From: Oscillospiraceae bacterium | GTDB taxonomy: Bacteria; Bacillota; Clostridia; Oscillospirales; Oscillospiraceae | Assembly (NCBI GenBank): GCA_015067605.1 | Contig: SVME01000007.1 | Location: 1-43,703 of the forward strand | Length of the DNA stretch: 43,703 nt | Direction: 5' to 3' | Shown here: one piece after another, positions 18,655 to 26,391 of the stretch | Numbering within the stretch: position 1 is the first letter of the stretch | Layout of the letters: each line of letters opens with the position of its first letter | The notes under the pieces: generated by a model | The model's input: the letters and a program-made list of their open reading frames with translations, nothing else | The model's database searches: none | What the model was told of the DNA's origin: nothing | Translations under genes and position numbers: made by a program

Positions 18655-18683
18655 ATTATACCACGTCTGGTGGAATAATGCAA
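18655..18683 (-). promoter_or_regulatory. Promoter of the aro operon
   Basis: Minus strand TTGCAT (18678-18683), 17 nt, TATAAT (18655-18660) with an upstream TGG. Transcription should begin near 18648, giving a leader of about 200 nt before aroF. Confidence 0.85.
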
Positions 18684-18694
18684 GAGGAAATTAC

Positions 18695-18732
18695 AAAAAA
18701 ATGCCTGCCAATTCCCAAAGGAATCGGCAGGC
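18695..18732 (-). terminator. Terminator of the Ser/Thr kinase gene
   Basis: A 13-bp stem with one G-U pair (18703-18715 with 18720-18732), 4-nt loop, and a T-run on the minus strand (18695-18701). It ends right before the aro promoter. Confidence 0.9.
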
Positions 18733-18739
18733 GCAGAAA

Positions 18740-21700
18740 TCATACGATGTTAAACTCCAGATTTGTGACATACATGGAGTCAAACAGCAGCGTTACAGTG
18801 TAGTTACCGGGGGCGCTGGGGAGCTTGGGGATGGCAATGCGGAAGGTGTTGCCGTTCCACAGTTCATTCCACACGATGGTCTGGGAGTTAGAAGTGACGA
18901 TTTCGCCGTTTTCGTTGGTGATCCAAATAGACACATCGATATTCTGATTAGAGGCGGTGTCTACATCAAATGTATCGGCACACAAATAGACCTTGTCGGT
19001 GGAGGAGAAGCTGGCGGTGGTATTGTCGCCGGCCAGCAGATAGAAGCTGGTGGAATTGGCCTCGAAACCGTTACCGGAATAGTAATCTTTTCCAGCAGCG
19101 TAGGTGAAAGGCTCGCAGCTATATTTCACATCGTCTGCGGGGCGCACGTCAATGACATAAATATCCTCGGAAGAAATGAGAATATTGACGCTGTTATCAG
19201 TGCATTTGAAGACGATAGGATTATTCCCGTTAGTCGTGTAGGTCAGAATCCAGCCGGAGGGGGTAGTGCCAGTGTAGCTCCAGCTGATTTTCAGGTTCCA
19301 AGGGGTGGAGGGATAAGTGGTCGTGTCAAAGCCGGTAATAACAATCGGTTCTGGGTCCGGCGTGCTGTTACCACCTTGGTCGGGGTTAGTGGAAGGGGTA
19401 TCACCCTGATCAGGGCCGATTTGGCCCTGATCGGGATTCTGAGTGTTACCACCCTGATTGGGATTCTGGGTATTGCCCCCCTGGTCGGGGTTCTGGGTAT
19501 TGCCTCCCTGGTCGGGGTTCTGAGTGTTATCGCCTTGATTGGGATTCTGGGTATTTCCGCCCTGATCAGGATTCTGGGTATTTCCGCCCTGATCAGGATT
19601 CTGGGTATTTCCGCCCTGATCAGGATTCTGGGTATTGTCGCCCTGATCGGGATTCTGGGTATTGCCGCCCTGATCGGGATTATGTGCGTCGCCACCGATG
19701 GGGGTCATCCCTTCGGTGGATACGCTGACGTTCTTTGTCATATTCTCCGCGGTGACAGTGATGGTGTAATCCTTACCGGCCTCCAAATCGGAGAAAATGC
19801 AATAAAGAGCAGTGGTTTCAAAGGTCTTGTCATAACCGGCATCGTTGTAGCAGCGGATGATCCAGTTAATGTTCTGCGCTTGGTCGGGGGAAGTCCAGCT
19901 CACCTTGAGCATATCGGTGGTAAAGGTGTCAATCACAAGATTCTGAGCCAGAATGGTGGGGATGAGGGTGTATTCGGTCTGTACGATGCCAGCAAGATAC
20001 AAATCCTCCACAGGGGCTACTCGGAAGGTGTAGCGCTGACCCACGGCTAAATCAAAAATTTCCACACTGTGCCCATCAAAGGTTTCAGTTTTAACTACGC
20101 CATCTTCGGTGGAGCAGGTGAGTGTCCACTGCTGAGAATCCATTCCGTCGATGTCAAAGCTAACAATGACAGAGTTATCCTGCGTGCCGTTGACCACCTT
20201 GAGGTTGGACAGCTTGGTTTGAGAACCCATGGTGTAGGTGGTGGTGCAGGTGCCAACCACATTCAAATCGTCCACCGGATCCACACGGAAGGCGTACTCG
20301 ACACCGGCGGTCAGACCGGTAACGACCACGCTGTGTCCATCAAAGGTGAGGGTCTTGGCAGGAATGTTGGGGGCAGCATAAGTGACGGTCCACTGCGTAG
20401 AATCGGGACCGAGAACGTTGAAATTCAGCGCAACGGCATCATGCTGCTCGGCGCTGCTGGCAGTGAGATTGACGACCTTAGTCTGGCTACCGGTGGTAAA
20501 GGTGCCGGTGGTCTTGCCTACCAGCTTGTGGTTGCCAGAAATGGTGACCTCAATTTTATACTGGGTGTCGGGCTTCAGGTTGTCGAAGATAGCAACCTCA
20601 GCAGTTAGAGGTTTCTGATAGGTGTTGCCATAGGAATCGGTACAGACGACAGTCAGCTTGCCCTTATCCGCCTTGGTTTCCACGCGGACACGAATCTGAA
20701 CATCCTCGCCGGTAATATGTAGCGCATCGATGGTCTGGGTATACTCATGATTGTAGTAGTAGATACCAAACGTTGCAAGGGCAGCCAACGCCAATACGAT
20801 GGCGACGATGCGAATTATCAACTTGGCAGAAATTTTCTTAGAAGTATTCTGGGGCATATCGTCTTTCTCCTCATCATCATCCGCCATGGGAGGTGGAGCC
20901 TCCGGCGGTGCATCGTCCGCAGATGGTAGCGGCTCTTCCGGCTCCGAAGGTGGGGCCTGCGCAGTCTCTTCGGCAGCTTCGGGCACAGGTTCGGGTTCAG
21001 GCTCGGGCTCCGGTTCCAGAGGCGGCGGTATAGGTATGTCGATTGGATCGGGGGCCACCACCGGCTCAGGAAGCTCGTGCTCGATGAGAACATCGGCCTG
21101 CGCCAGCATTTGGGCCACTTCATTGGTCACACCGTCTTCGGTGCGCTCATCGTCAGGGGGAGGGGAATCCGGCGCACCGTCGGTGCTGTCTGCCGGAATA
21201 TCCGTTTCCGCACCTGCCGGCTGCGGAGTATTATCTTCCTCCAGTGGCGACGATGCAGATGGTTCTTCGTCCGGAATCATGGCCAGTAGCTGGGCCAGCT
21301 CTGCATCATTTTCTTCTTCTGATAGGAATTCGTCCGGCACAGGCTCCTCGGTATCAAAAATCACTGGGGGAGGAATGATGGATACATCATTGACCTCGTT
21401 TCGCTGCATATATTCTACCAAAGCCTGTCCCAGCTGCGCGGGACTCTGCCAACGCTCCTGTGGGTCGCTGGCGCAGGCCTTTAGAATAATACGAGCCATT
21501 TCATAGTCTGCATAGTAGGGCGGCGCCGAAGGGTCGGATGCATCTGGTAATTGACCGTTGTTGTAGACCTGATACAGCGTCAGGCCCAATGCGTAGATGT
21601 CTATGGTATCATTGAGTGAGGACATGGCATCCTGAATTTCCGGCGCAGTATATTCGCTTCGATATTTTTCTGGGAATGAGGCGAAGGGGAGGGAGGATAC

Positions 21701-22255
21701 ACGGATGAATCCAAGGTCACCAATGCAGAATCCGCGGTTTTCGGTGATAAATATGTTGGCGGGCTTCAAATCCAAATACAAATAGCCGGCTCTACGGCAG
21801 GCGGCCAGAGCAGCGCACATATCCAGTCCCAGATTCACTGCCTGCAGGTGGGTCAAGGGTTCTTGACGCAGCTTATCCTCCAATGAGTTACGGTAGGGAG
21901 CCAGCAGGTGCACATGGAATCCTACTTCCTCGTCCATTTTCTGAACACAGGAACCCTGATAGGGAAGGAAGCCTTCGGTTTTGCTAAGGCGGTTCAGTAG
22001 CTCAGCTTCTGCGGTGACGGTTTCAGCTTGAGCGGCAAAGTATTCCTGAGCCTTTAGCTCGTTGGGGAATGCACCGGTCAGCAGGAGAGCTTCCAGTTGT
22101 GCCTGCGAAGCGGGGACGGAAATGGACTTGACCATATAGCGCTCTCCGGTGTCCTCCCTCAGGGCGGGGAGGCAACGGATGCCGTGGTGGTCGCTGATTG
22201 GTTCGCCGGTAATCAGGCCGTCCAGCAGCGCCGATATGGAATTAGAATCGGGCAT
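18740..22255 (-). CDS. Transmembrane Ser/Thr protein kinase with fibronectin-III-like domains and Asn/Gln/Gly tandem repeats
   Basis: A 1,171-residue protein. Residues about 25-285 are a eukaryotic-type kinase: Lys43 (YMVK), catalytic Asp162 and Asn167 in YLDLKPAN, Asp180 in DLG, then TAPEI. The HRD motif reads YLD, so it is a non-RD kinase with a weak glycine loop. Residues 290-475 are an acidic, Pro/Glu-rich linker with EPEPEPEP. A membrane helix (about 480-501) is followed by three or four beta-rich, FN3-like repeats (each with a recurring VxVTGLxxGxxYxFRVxPVxDL-like core), then about nine NTQNPDQGG repeats and a C-terminal beta-rich domain of about 190 residues. Topology: kinase inside, the rest outside. 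ATG 22255 was chosen because GGAGG lies 8 nt upstream. Ligand and targets are unknown; there is no PASTA domain. Confidence 0.88.
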   Translation of the reverse strand: MPDSNSISALLDGLITGEPISDHHGIRCLPALREDTGERYMVKSISVPASQAQLEALLLTGAFPNELKAQEYFAAQAETVTAEAELLNRLSKTEGFLPYQGSCVQKMDEEVGFHVHLLAPYRNSLEDKLRQEPLTHLQAVNLGLDMCAALAACRRAGYLYLDLKPANIFITENRGFCIGDLGFIRVSSLPFASFPEKYRSEYTAPEIQDAMSSLNDTIDIYALGLTLYQVYNNGQLPDASDPSAPPYYADYEMARIILKACASDPQERWQSPAQLGQALVEYMQRNEVNDVSIIPPPVIFDTEEPVPDEFLSEEENDAELAQLLAMIPDEEPSASSPLEEDNTPQPAGAETDIPADSTDGAPDSPPPDDERTEDGVTNEVAQMLAQADVLIEHELPEPVVAPDPIDIPIPPPLEPEPEPEPEPVPEAAEETAQAPPSEPEEPLPSADDAPPEAPPPMADDDEEKDDMPQNTSKKISAKLIIRIVAIVLALAALATFGIYYYNHEYTQTIDALHITGEDVQIRVRVETKADKGKLTVVCTDSYGNTYQKPLTAEVAIFDNLKPDTQYKIEVTISGNHKLVGKTTGTFTTGSQTKVVNLTASSAEQHDAVALNFNVLGPDSTQWTVTYAAPNIPAKTLTFDGHSVVVTGLTAGVEYAFRVDPVDDLNVVGTCTTTYTMGSQTKLSNLKVVNGTQDNSVIVSFDIDGMDSQQWTLTCSTEDGVVKTETFDGHSVEIFDLAVGQRYTFRVAPVEDLYLAGIVQTEYTLIPTILAQNLVIDTFTTDMLKVSWTSPDQAQNINWIIRCYNDAGYDKTFETTALYCIFSDLEAGKDYTITVTAENMTKNVSVSTEGMTPIGGDAHNPDQGGNTQNPDQGDNTQNPDQGGNTQNPDQGGNTQNPDQGGNTQNPNQGDNTQNPDQGGNTQNPDQGGNTQNPNQGGNTQNPDQGQIGPDQGDTPSTNPDQGGNSTPDPEPIVITGFDTTTYPSTPWNLKISWSYTGTTPSGWILTYTTNGNNPIVFKCTDNSVNILISSEDIYVIDVRPADDVKYSCEPFTYAAGKDYYSGNGFEANSTSFYLLAGDNTTASFSSTDKVYLCADTFDVDTASNQNIDVSIWITNENGEIVTSNSQTIVWNELWNGNTFRIAIPKLPSAPGNYTVTLLFDSMYVTNLEFNIV
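19425..19685 (-). repeat. 27-bp in-frame tandem repeat within the kinase gene
   Basis: About nine to ten copies of a 27-bp unit encoding NTQNP(D/N)QG(G/D), several of them nearly identical at the DNA level in the middle of the array. It forms a flexible extracellular spacer and is a candidate length-variable locus. Confidence 0.92.
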
Positions 22256-22285
22256 TTCCATCACCTCCATTTTTCAATATCTTAT

Positions 22286-22314
22286 ATCATACTCAATTTT
22301 TATGAAAAATGCAA
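22286..22314 (-). promoter_or_regulatory. Promoter of the Ser/Thr kinase gene
   Basis: Minus strand TTGCAT (22309-22314), 17 nt, TATGAT (22286-22291), about 20 nt before the kinase ribosome-binding site. Confidence 0.65.
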
Positions 22315-22420
22315 CTGCTTTTCTTGCTTTTTCCAATAGTTTCTGGTGTCGAATTTTGGAGATGGGAAATGTTACCTGAGCGGATTCAGAGAATTTTTTG
22401 TAAATAATGATTTCAGGAGG

Positions 22421-22449
22421 TTGTTTTCTTGTGAATCAGGTGATATAAT
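22421..22449 (+). promoter_or_regulatory. Promoter of the zinc-ribbon/Big_2 gene
   Basis: TTGTTT (22421-22426), 17 nt, TATAAT (22444-22449). It is divergent from the kinase promoter; about 100 bp between the two show no further gene. Confidence 0.6.
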
Positions 22450-22498
22450 GGCGTAGAAATCAGGCGTGGTCATGGCCGTGCCGGAATGGAGGTTAGGA

Positions 22499-23869
22499 AT
22501 GAATAAGGTCATTTGCGATGTTTGCGGAACCGCATACCCCGAAACAGAATCTCGCTGTCCGGTATGTGACTGCGTTAAATCCGAGGGCTCTCAGACATCC
22601 GCTGGTAATACGGCTGAGGATGGCGGCTATACATATGTTAAGGGCGGTCGTTTTTCCAAGTCTAATGTCAAGAAGCGTTTGAAGGCCAGTCAGCGGGAGG
22701 CCAACGCTGTTGCTCCGGTCCAGAAGGTGTCCCAGATGCCTGCGCTGGTGCCGGAGGAGACGGAGGAGGAGCTGCCGGAGGAGCTGGACGAAAATCTGGA
22801 CGAAGAGCAGCAGAGCGTGTCCAATACCGGTCTGATTGTAATTGTCATTCTGCTGTTGCTGGCAATCATTGCGGTAGCCAGTTATCTGGTGATTGAGTTC
22901 TTCGGCGGCAGAGAGGAAAAGCAGTGGACCCAATCTACCACTAGCAGTACTGTGAATCAGGCTCCGGATTTGAGCTGTACCGGTATAACGATAGAAAAGC
23001 CCGTGGTTCTGCACGGCGTGGGCGATCGTGTGAACCTGAAGACTGTGTTCAAGACGGTTCCCGAGAATACTTCCGATGTCTGCTTCTTTGAGGTTGCGGA
23101 TGCGGAAATTGCCAATATTGATGATAACGGCGTTGTGATTGCGGTAGCGCCCGGCGAAACGATTGTAAAGGTAACCTGCGGTGATCAAGCGGCGGAAATC
23201 ATCATCAAGTGTGAATTCCAGCTGGACGATCCCTCGGATGACCCCAGCGACGACCCCTCTGACAATCCTGTGGATGATCCGACGGATGACCCTGTGGACG
23301 ATCCGTCTGATGACCCTGTGGATGATCCGGATCCGGACGTGGTGCTGAAGCTGCGCTACGATGATGTGACGTTGGATCATGTTTATCCGACGCTGAATCT
23401 GTACCGTGGCGATTTGGATCCCACTCAGATTACATGGACATCTTCTAATGACGCTGTTGCCACGGTAAAGGATGGCGTTGTCACCGCCGCATCCCTTGGC
23501 TCTGTAACCATCACCGCTGAGTATAAGGGCCAGAAGGCCACCTGCAAAGTTCATGTTTCTCAGAAGGCGCTGGATAAGCTGGGTATTGGAAACGACACCC
23601 AGCCCGATGATGACATCCAGCCTGATGATGAGCCGGCGACTGGCACCATTTCTCTGAAGAAGGATGATGTCACTCTGACTGTTGGCGGCAGCTGGAACTG
23701 CTACGGCGGCTCTGTGGATGTGTCGGAAATCACTTGGGCTTCTTCTGACGAAAGCGTTGCCACTGTGTCCGGCGGTGTTGTCACCGCTGTCGGTGCCGGC
23801 AAGGCCACCATCACCGCAAAGTATGGTGATCAGGAAGTCACCTGCATCATCCGTGTTAAAGAAGCATAA
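22499..23869 (+). CDS. Zinc-ribbon, single-pass membrane protein with Big_2 (Ig-like) domains
   Basis: A 456-residue protein. Residues 6-25 form a zinc ribbon (C6, C9, C20, C23). A charged, Glu-rich segment follows, then a membrane helix at about 111-133. Outside lie Big_2-like bacterial Ig domains: one degenerate (residues about 155-240), a low-complexity Asp/Pro linker, and two clear ones with the ITWxSSxxxVATVxxGVVTA and GxxTITAxYxxQxxTC cores. ATG 22499 was chosen because GGAGG lies 6 nt upstream; an in-frame ATG at 22466 has no site. Cytosolic zinc-ribbon plus extracellular Ig-like domains suggest a surface or wall-binding protein, but its function is unknown. It is divergent from the Ser/Thr kinase gene, and the two may be related in role. 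Confidence 0.87.
   Translation: MNKVICDVCGTAYPETESRCPVCDCVKSEGSQTSAGNTAEDGGYTYVKGGRFSKSNVKKRLKASQREANAVAPVQKVSQMPALVPEETEEELPEELDENLDEEQQSVSNTGLIVIVILLLLAIIAVASYLVIEFFGGREEKQWTQSTTSSTVNQAPDLSCTGITIEKPVVLHGVGDRVNLKTVFKTVPENTSDVCFFEVADAEIANIDDNGVVIAVAPGETIVKVTCGDQAAEIIIKCEFQLDDPSDDPSDDPSDNPVDDPTDDPVDDPSDDPVDDPDPDVVLKLRYDDVTLDHVYPTLNLYRGDLDPTQITWTSSNDAVATVKDGVVTAASLGSVTITAEYKGQKATCKVHVSQKALDKLGIGNDTQPDDDIQPDDEPATGTISLKKDDVTLTVGGSWNCYGGSVDVSEITWASSDESVATVSGGVVTAVGAGKATITAKYGDQEVTCIIRVKEA
23225..23339 (+). repeat. Asp/Pro-rich low-complexity repeat (DDPS/DDPV units)
   Basis: About nine 12-bp units encoding DDPS, DDPV, DDPT or DNPV, joining two Ig-like domains; likely a stiff, highly acidic extracellular linker. 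Confidence 0.88.
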
Positions 23870-23876
23870 AATATTT

Positions 23877-23900
23877 GGGCGTGCTGAAACCAGCACGCCC
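23877..23900. terminator. Terminator between convergent genes
   Basis: Perfect 10-bp stem GGGCGTGCTG / CAGCACGCCC with a 4-nt loop, A/T-rich on both sides. It would serve both the Big_2 gene (+) and the DUF378 gene (-). Confidence 0.8.
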
Positions 23901-23905
23901 ATCAT

Positions 23906-24112
23906 TTATTCGTCACAGCCGCAGCGGCTTTTCCGGAACAGGAACGAGATGCACCATGCACCGGCAAGACCCACCAGCGTATAGACGATGCGGCTCAAAA
24001 GGGCACCTTGCCCGCCAAACAGCCACGCTACCAAATCAAACTGGAACAGTCCAATCAGCCCCCAGTTCAGGCAGCCTACGATGGAAAGGATCAGCGCAAG
24101 GGTATCAATCAT
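23906..24112 (-). CDS. DUF378 family small membrane protein
   Basis: A 68-residue protein with two membrane segments, matching DUF378: LALILSIVGCLNWGLIGLF, FDLVAWLFGG and LSRIVYTLVGLAGAW are the conserved blocks. It ends in a basic and cysteine-containing tail (FRKSRCGCDE). The function of DUF378 is not known. AGGAGG lies 8 nt before the ATG. It is a single-gene unit, convergent with the Big_2 gene and divergent from the DUF1015 gene. Confidence 0.9.
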   Translation of the reverse strand: MIDTLALILSIVGCLNWGLIGLFQFDLVAWLFGGQGALLSRIVYTLVGLAGAWCISFLFRKSRCGCDE

Positions 24113-24181
24113 CTGGAATTCCTCCTTTTTCGTTTATCTGACCATAGAATACCCGAAATCCGTGGTTCTATACTTTCGCCG

Positions 24182-24210
24182 TTGACGCAGAGGGACTTTT
24201 CCGTTATAAT
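24182..24210 (+). promoter_or_regulatory. Promoter of the DUF1015-ispE unit
   Basis: TTGACG (24182-24187), 17 nt, TATAAT (24205-24210); close to consensus. Confidence 0.8.
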
Positions 24211-24246
24211 ATTTTTACGATTTGAAAGAAAGAAGGAACATAGCTT

Positions 24247-25485
24247 ATGAGCATTTTTCAAAGCACAGATATTATATTGCCGAAGGGCGTAAACATGGAG
24301 CAGTGGGCGGTGATTGCCTGTGACCAGTTTACCTCCGACCCCGCTTATTGGCAGCGGGTTCGAGCCACTGCCGGCGAGGGCCCTTCTACCATACATATGA
24401 TTCTGCCGGAGGCGGAGCTGGGTAGCGCCAACGAGGCGGAGGCGGTGGAGTCCATCAACGCAGCCATGGAGCGCTATTTGAAGGAAGATGTTTTTGCGGT
24501 CTATCCCGATTCCTATATTTATGTGGAGCGTACCTTGGCCGATGGCTCTGTCCGCCCCGGTCTGCTGGGTGCGGTGGATCTGGAGGGGTATGATTACCAT
24601 GTGGGTTCTGACTCTCCCATTCGTGCCACGGAAAAGACGGTTCTGGAGCGGATTCCGCCCCGTCAGCGAGTGCGCAAGGACGCGGCCATCGAGCTGCCTC
24701 ATGTGCTGATGCTTTGCGACGACGACAAGAAGCAGCTGATTGAGCCCATTTCCCAGCTTCGGGATTCGTTGCCGCTGCTGTATGATTTTGAACTGATGGA
24801 GCAGGGCGGACGGATTCGTGGCTGGCTGCTGCAGGGGGAGAATGCTAAGGCCTTCGATGCCCGCCTGGCGGCGTTCAGCGCTAGCGTTGATGAAAAGTAT
24901 GCGGATTTGGCCGGCGCTTCGGTGTTGCTGGCGGTGGGCGATGGCAATCATTCTCTTGCCACCGCAAAGAGCTGCTATGAAGCCTTGAAGGCGGCAAATT
25001 CCGAGGCGGATTTGTCCAACCATCCTGCCCGTTACTCTCTGGTGGAGCTGGAGAATATCCATGACCCCTCGCTGGTCTTTGCGCCCATTCATCGTATTAT
25101 CACCGGCGTGGATGCCCAAAAGCTCCTGGCGGATATGGGCACCATCTGCGCCGAGGGCGGTTACAATGTGGAGTGGGTCATTGGCGACCAGTCCGGTGTC
25201 ATTTCTCTGGATCGCTCCCGTGGTGAGCTGGCGGTAGCGGTGCTGCAGGAGTTTTTGGATCAGTGGCTGGTTGAAAATTCCGGTGAAATCGACTATATCC
25301 ACGGTGACGATGAGGTAAAGGCGCTGGCAGCGCAGGATAATGCTATTGGCTTCTTGCTGCCTGCCATGGAGAAGCACCAGCTGTTCCGTGGTGTTATCTC
25401 CGGCGGCGCACTGCCCCGCAAGACCTTCTCCATGGGTCATGCCCGTGAAAAGCGATACTATCTGGAAGGACGGAAAATCAAATGA
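24247..25485 (+). CDS. DUF1015 family protein
   Basis: A 412-residue cytosolic protein of the DUF1015 family. Recognisable stretches are WAVIACDQFTSDPAYW near the N-terminus, and VGDGNHSLATAKSCYE in the middle, which is the most conserved motif and looks like a catalytic or nucleotide-related site. The closing segment has the family FSMGHAREKRYYLEGR. No biochemical function is established; in some bacteria these genes sit beside serine or phosphoserine metabolism genes, but that context is absent here. It overlaps ispE by 4 nt, so it is probably co-expressed with isoprenoid synthesis. Confidence 0.9.
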   Translation: MSIFQSTDIILPKGVNMEQWAVIACDQFTSDPAYWQRVRATAGEGPSTIHMILPEAELGSANEAEAVESINAAMERYLKEDVFAVYPDSYIYVERTLADGSVRPGLLGAVDLEGYDYHVGSDSPIRATEKTVLERIPPRQRVRKDAAIELPHVLMLCDDDKKQLIEPISQLRDSLPLLYDFELMEQGGRIRGWLLQGENAKAFDARLAAFSASVDEKYADLAGASVLLAVGDGNHSLATAKSCYEALKAANSEADLSNHPARYSLVELENIHDPSLVFAPIHRIITGVDAQKLLADMGTICAEGGYNVEWVIGDQSGVISLDRSRGELAVAVLQEFLDQWLVENSGEIDYIHGDDEVKALAAQDNAIGFLLPAMEKHQLFRGVISGGALPRKTFSMGHAREKRYYLEGRKIK

Positions 25486-26339
25486 CGACGATTTTTGAAC
25501 CGGCCTATGCCAAGGTGAATTTGACCCTTGACGTTCTGGGCAAGCGTCCGGACGGCTATCATGATTTGAAAAGCGTGATGCAGACCATTTCTCTGCGGGA
25601 CGATATCGAGCTGGATATCGGCACCGGCAAGCCTTGGGCACTGTACTGCGATAAAGAGGGGATTCCCTGTGATGAGCGGAATCTGGCATGGAAAGCAGCG
25701 AAGGTCTATTGTGAGGCTTTGAACAAGGACCCTGATGGCCTTGAGATTCGTATTACCAAGCGAATCCCTAGCGAAGCCGGCCTTGGTGGCGGCTCTGCGG
25801 ATGCGGCGGCGGTGCTGCGTGCCCTGAATCGGCACTACGATAATCCACTTTCCATTCTGGCGCTGGCGGAGCTGGGTGCGCAGGTGGGCAGTGATGTGCC
25901 CTTCTGCGTGGTTGGCGGAACCGTCATGTGCGAGGGACGGGGAGAGAAGCTGCGCAAGCTGCCTGATATGCCTGACTGCGTTATGGTGGTGGTGAAGCCG
26001 GAGTTTCCCATTTCCACGCCAGAGCTGTACCGGAAGATTGACGAGAAGGTTATTGCCAATCGTCCCGACCATCAAGCCATGGAGAGCGCACTGCTGGCTG
26101 GCGATTTGAGCAAGGTAGGACAGAATTTGTGCAACGTGTTCGACCCGGTGGTGACTGAGGAGCATCTGGAGCTGAACTATATTAAATCCATTTTCTATAA
26201 TTACGGCTCTATCGGCCATGTTATGAGCGGCTCCGGCTCTGCGGTGTACTGCATGGTGTCGGAATTTGAAATCGCCGCTGTGATTTGTAATATGCTGCGA
26301 GAGAATTATCCGCAGGTATTTATTTGCAAGCCTGTATAA
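25482..26339 (+). CDS. ispE: 4-diphosphocytidyl-2-C-methyl-D-erythritol kinase
   Basis: A 285-residue GHMP-family kinase that phosphorylates CDP-methylerythritol in the MEP pathway to isopentenyl diphosphate. Signatures: the N-terminal AYAKVNLTLDVLGKRPDGYHDL, the ATP-binding PSEAGLGGGSADAAA glycine-rich loop, and MSGSGSAVYC near the C-terminus. Length is typical. Its ATG overlaps the DUF1015 stop. The gap to spoIIR is only 52 nt and holds a hairpin and a candidate forespore promoter. Confidence 0.96.
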   Translation: MTTIFEPAYAKVNLTLDVLGKRPDGYHDLKSVMQTISLRDDIELDIGTGKPWALYCDKEGIPCDERNLAWKAAKVYCEALNKDPDGLEIRITKRIPSEAGLGGGSADAAAVLRALNRHYDNPLSILALAELGAQVGSDVPFCVVGGTVMCEGRGEKLRKLPDMPDCVMVVVKPEFPISTPELYRKIDEKVIANRPDHQAMESALLAGDLSKVGQNLCNVFDPVVTEEHLELNYIKSIFYNYGSIGHVMSGSGSAVYCMVSEFEIAAVICNMLRENYPQVFICKPV

Positions 26340-26362
26340 AGTTACCGAAAACCGTCCATACT
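26334..26362 (+). promoter_or_regulatory. Candidate sigma-F promoter of spoIIR
   Basis: GTATA (26334-26338), 15 nt, GTCCATACT (26354-26362), close to the sigma-F consensus (GYATA, then GGNNANANT) with one mismatch in the invariant bases. The -35 element overlaps the ispE stop codon. spoIIR is a sigma-F gene in B. subtilis. Confidence 0.45.
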
Positions 26363-26385
26363 GGAGTCATTTCAGTATGGACGGT
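26351..26385 (+). terminator. Hairpin between ispE and spoIIR
   Basis: A perfect 13-bp stem (26351-26363 with 26373-26385) with a 9-nt loop, followed by a weak T-tract. It may terminate ispE transcripts and, in read-through RNA, hide the GGACGG that precedes spoIIR. Confidence 0.7.
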
Positions 26386-26391
26386 GTTATT

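Noticed and set aside
19425-19685. Possible CRISPR array
   Set aside because: The units are contiguous, in frame and without spacers, so this is a protein-coding tandem repeat.
18701-20050. Plus-strand frame with repeated GILGI units
   Set aside because: It is the antisense reading of the 27-bp repeats of the kinase gene; no ribosome-binding site or family match.
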